From an uncultured Cyclobacteriaceae bacterium (GTDB lineage: Bacteria; Bacteroidota; Bacteroidia; Cytophagales; Cyclobacteriaceae): a DNA stretch of 64,000 nucleotides. The stretch lies in the NCBI GenBank assembly GCA_937146645.1, contig CAKZRQ010000012.1, positions 306,777 to 370,776 on the forward strand, given 5' to 3'. Numbering within the stretch: the first letter of the stretch is position 1; each line of letters begins with the position of its first letter. Both the position numbers and the translations under genes were made by a program. The notes beneath the pieces were generated by a model, which made no database searches, was not told where the DNA came from, and was given only the letters and a program-made list of their open reading frames with translations. Of this stretch, positions 61,907 to 64,000 are shown piece after piece.

Positions 61907-62314
61907 ATGGATCGCAGAGATATTAGAGATCGAAAGGATGTGGATTTTCTGGTCAGAAGGTTTTATGCTCAAGTTAGAGAGCATGATCGACTGGGACCGG
62001 TTTTCAATCATGTAATTGAGGATTGGGATCATCATTTGGAGCATCTCTCTGATTTTTGGGAAATGATTCTATTCCAATCGGGACCTGGAAGAGGAAAGTT
62101 TAATCCGAATAAAGTCCATCGAGATGTTGATAATAAGGTCAAAAATACCATTGACCAGGTGCATTTTGGAAATTGGCTAGAGCTTTGGTTCGCTACTGTG
62201 ACCAGGTATTTCGACGGAGAAAATGCAGATTTTGCAAAAGAACATGCTAGGAGAATGGCTCATATGTTATTTATGAGAATTTGGGAAGCCAGAGAAAATC
62301 CTTCAGGGAAGTAA
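61907..62314 (+). CDS. Group III truncated haemoglobin
   Basis: I use ATG 61907 (135 residues), as the family begins DxxDIxxxxDVxxLVxxFY, here MDRRDIRDRKDVDFLVRRFY. A TTG upstream adds residues without homology. Globin landmarks are VFNHVIEDWDHHLEHLSDFW (helices B-E) and TIDQVHFGNWLELWFATVTR with the proximal His in VHF. Group III proteins bind O2, NO or sulfide; the physiological ligand is not known. It stands alone, divergent from the DUF1579-like gene. Confidence 0.92.
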   Translation: MDRRDIRDRKDVDFLVRRFYAQVREHDRLGPVFNHVIEDWDHHLEHLSDFWEMILFQSGPGRGKFNPNKVHRDVDNKVKNTIDQVHFGNWLELWFATVTRYFDGENADFAKEHARRMAHMLFMRIWEARENPSGK

Positions 62315-62377
62315 TATTTTTTTATATTTCTGGGAGCATTAGTTCGATGCTCATGATTGATTTTTTGAATCTGCTAA

Positions 62378-63157
62378 ATGGAAAAATATTTATCCATCAT
62401 CAATAAGAGGACTTTCATTGCTTTAGCGATAACGGCTCTCGCTGTTTTTCTGACAGTCACCTTTGATTTTGAATACAATTTTGACTTGACGATGATCAGT
62501 ATTGCGATCATCTTTCCTCTGGTGTTTACAATCCGAAGTGCCTTCAAAAGGCGAGAAAAGGCTCTTGAGTTTTTATCAAGATTTCGTACTGGCTTAATTA
62601 CTACAGATGCTGGAATTCAGAGTAATACAAAAATTAGTACTGAAGAAAGAAATCAAGTTAGATCGCATATCCTGGAAGTCTCAAGGTTATTGACAGTTTA
62701 TTTAGGACCTGAGACCTTAGACTTTGAAGCAGTAAGAAAAGAGGTTGGAAAGATCACAGCCTTCTTAGATGATCGTAGAAATCTATTTAAGATTGGGCCA
62801 TCATTAAAAATTCATGGATTTCTTCGTGATGTTTACGTAGGGATCGAAAATACAGGGGCCATAAAGGAACATAGGACCCCTACAAGTATTCGAGCTTACT
62901 GCTTGATTTTTATTTACTTATATCCGGTTATTTACTCTCCTTCTTTGTATTATAGGATGAGTTCAGGAATAGGGGAATGGGATATTTGGGTGCTGTACTT
63001 TTTGTGCTTGTTTTCCACCTTCATTTTGATATCCCTATTTAATGTTCAGGAGCAGTTAGAGAATCCCTTTGATCAGCATGGTCTGGATGACATCCATTTA
63101 GATGAGTTTCAGGTCAAAGAGGATGATTTGGTGAGAATAGATACCAAGGAAATTTAA
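62378..63157 (+). CDS. Bestrophin-like membrane protein
   Basis: The 259-residue protein has four membrane helices in two pairs (about 13-50 and 175-225). Its features are like bestrophin-type anion channels: the start LSIINKRTFIALAITALAVF, the cytosolic helical part with LRDVYVGIENTGAIKEHRTP, and the C-terminal EQLENPFDQHGLDDIHLDEF. The last is the conserved NPFxxxxxD motif of calcium-gated family members. It probably conducts anions in the inner membrane. Confidence 0.78.
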   Translation: MEKYLSIINKRTFIALAITALAVFLTVTFDFEYNFDLTMISIAIIFPLVFTIRSAFKRREKALEFLSRFRTGLITTDAGIQSNTKISTEERNQVRSHILEVSRLLTVYLGPETLDFEAVRKEVGKITAFLDDRRNLFKIGPSLKIHGFLRDVYVGIENTGAIKEHRTPTSIRAYCLIFIYLYPVIYSPSLYYRMSSGIGEWDIWVLYFLCLFSTFILISLFNVQEQLENPFDQHGLDDIHLDEFQVKEDDLVRIDTKEI

Positions 63158-63169
63158 AACTATAGAGAT

Positions 63170-64000
63170 ATGAAATGTTTTTTGAGAAGAATTTTGGTCG
63201 GGTTGATCACAGTATTCTTTGTAATATCAGGTTTAAAAGCCCAGAAAATGGCTCCACTTTTTGCGACGCAGGAGCCACTGGAAATGAAGATGTCATTTTC
63301 TATCAAGGAGCTTCGCAAAAAGACCAATGATTCCACCTACATGGACACTTCGGTGGAGTTTATGACAGAAGATGGGACTTGGGAGCAAGTAGATGCAGAG
63401 ATTCGAACCCGGGGGAATTTTCGATTGGAAAACTGCTACTATCCGCCCATGCGTCTGAAGGTAAAGAAAAAGTCACGTGAAGGAACTCCATTCAGTGGAC
63501 AGAAGGGCCTGAAAGTAGTATTCCCATGCTCTAAAAATAAAAATGCCCTGGACTTTGTAGGTAAGGAATTCTTAGCTTACAAACTCGCTGAAGAAGTAAC
63601 ACCTTACTATTTCCCTACGCGTTTAATTAAAATCACCTTTGTCAATGGAGATGACAAGAAGAAACAAGAGCAAGAGCTAATCGGGTTCATAATCGAGGAC
63701 GATGATCTAGTGGCAGAGCGATTTGGAGGATCGATTTATGATGAGAAGAAGATCGGGCCAAGCTTTATGGAGGCCGAGGCCTCAGTTCGTCATGATATGT
63801 TCCAGTATATGATTGGAAATACAGATTGGTCCAGCCTATTTACTCATAATCAGAAAATCATGCGAATAGGCGATGATACATTCATTCCATTGGCATATGA
63901 CTTTGATATGACAGGGATTGTAAATCCGCCCTACGCTCAGGTTAGTAATCTGGTGGAATTGGAAAGTATTACCGATAGGTTATACCGGGGTTTCTGCAGA
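63170..64000 (+). CDS. CotH-kinase-like secreted protein, 3'-truncated by the window edge
   Basis: The start is ATG 63170, 12 nt after the bestrophin-like stop. The first 277 residues are visible, with a signal peptide (ISGLKAQ). The sequence RTRGNFRLENCYYPPMRLKV, EFLAYKLAEEVTPYYFPTRL and MFQYMIGNTDWSSLFTHNQK then IPLAYDFDMTGIVNPPYAQV matches the layout of CotH-type atypical kinases. DFD in YDFDMTG is the likely metal site. If active it may phosphorylate surface proteins. The C-terminus is outside the window. Confidence 0.78.
   Translation, partial: MKCFLRRILVGLITVFFVISGLKAQKMAPLFATQEPLEMKMSFSIKELRKKTNDSTYMDTSVEFMTEDGTWEQVDAEIRTRGNFRLENCYYPPMRLKVKKKSREGTPFSGQKGLKVVFPCSKNKNALDFVGKEFLAYKLAEEVTPYYFPTRLIKITFVNGDDKKKQEQELIGFIIEDDDLVAERFGGSIYDEKKIGPSFMEAEASVRHDMFQYMIGNTDWSSLFTHNQKIMRIGDDTFIPLAYDFDMTGIVNPPYAQVSNLVELESITDRLYRGFCR

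Overview
The window reads as chromosomal DNA from a member of the Bacteroidota, most likely a Cytophagales/Algoriphagus-like bacterium. The clues are Bacteroidota promoter elements (TTTG or TTG, then about 19-20 nt, then TAnnTTTG) before several genes, many exported proteins with a short lipobox ending in Cys at residue 16-18, three members of the DUF6090-type membrane-anchored family, an UpxY-type NusG paralogue and the dispersed repeat built around GTCATTGCGAG. No rRNA, tRNA, CRISPR array, phage or complete transposable element was found. The genus is inferred from gene content; no database search was possible.

Layout. 1-1855: the end of a surface-polysaccharide locus (partial glycosyltransferase, DegT-type aminotransferase). 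1899-5075: two small exported proteins on the minus strand, then a divergent pair of transporters (DUF819, bile acid:Na+ symporter family). 5076-13030: DUF6090 proteins, exported enzymes (S9 peptidase, agmatine-deiminase family lipoprotein) and structured, repeat-rich spacers. 13124-24934: an almost unbroken minus-strand run with an HMA-CDF metal transporter and APC permease, then VOC, ureohydrolase, GyrI-like, metallophosphoesterase, serine hydrolase, amidase, TPR and substrate-binding-like proteins; only the DUF808 gene is on the plus strand. 25090-30488: a third DUF6090-like protein, purL and an alpha/beta hydrolase. 30691-37260: a TetR-TolC-adaptor-RND efflux operon with a well-formed promoter and a candidate operator. 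37383-46412: housekeeping genes (xseA/xseB, dapA, ligA, metG), an orphan UpxY and a second TetR regulator. 47526-51546: a four-gene plus-strand operon with circularly permuted ATP-grasp, alpha-E, Anbu-type proteasome homologue and transglutaminase-like protein. 52472-56815: PepSY membrane protein, a secreted unknown, and a TMTC-like membrane/TPR protein. 56818-60353: a tight four-gene minus-strand operon (MetE-core-like, DeoC, UlaG-like MBL hydrolase, sugar isomerase-like). 60489-64000: M23 peptidase, secreted unknown, truncated haemoglobin, bestrophin-like protein and the start of a CotH-kinase-like protein.

How the genes work together. Three operons look like real functional units: the RND efflux system with its own regulator; the Anbu/ATP-grasp/alpha-E/transglutaminase set, which is known from comparative genomics as a peptide-ligation and proteolysis module but whose product is unknown; and the MetE-like/DeoC/UlaG-like/isomerase set, whose enzymes fit a small-molecule catabolic route that I cannot assign. 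The most unusual single gene is ligA, which carries about 145 extra residues in the helix-hairpin-helix region of an otherwise canonical NAD-dependent DNA ligase.
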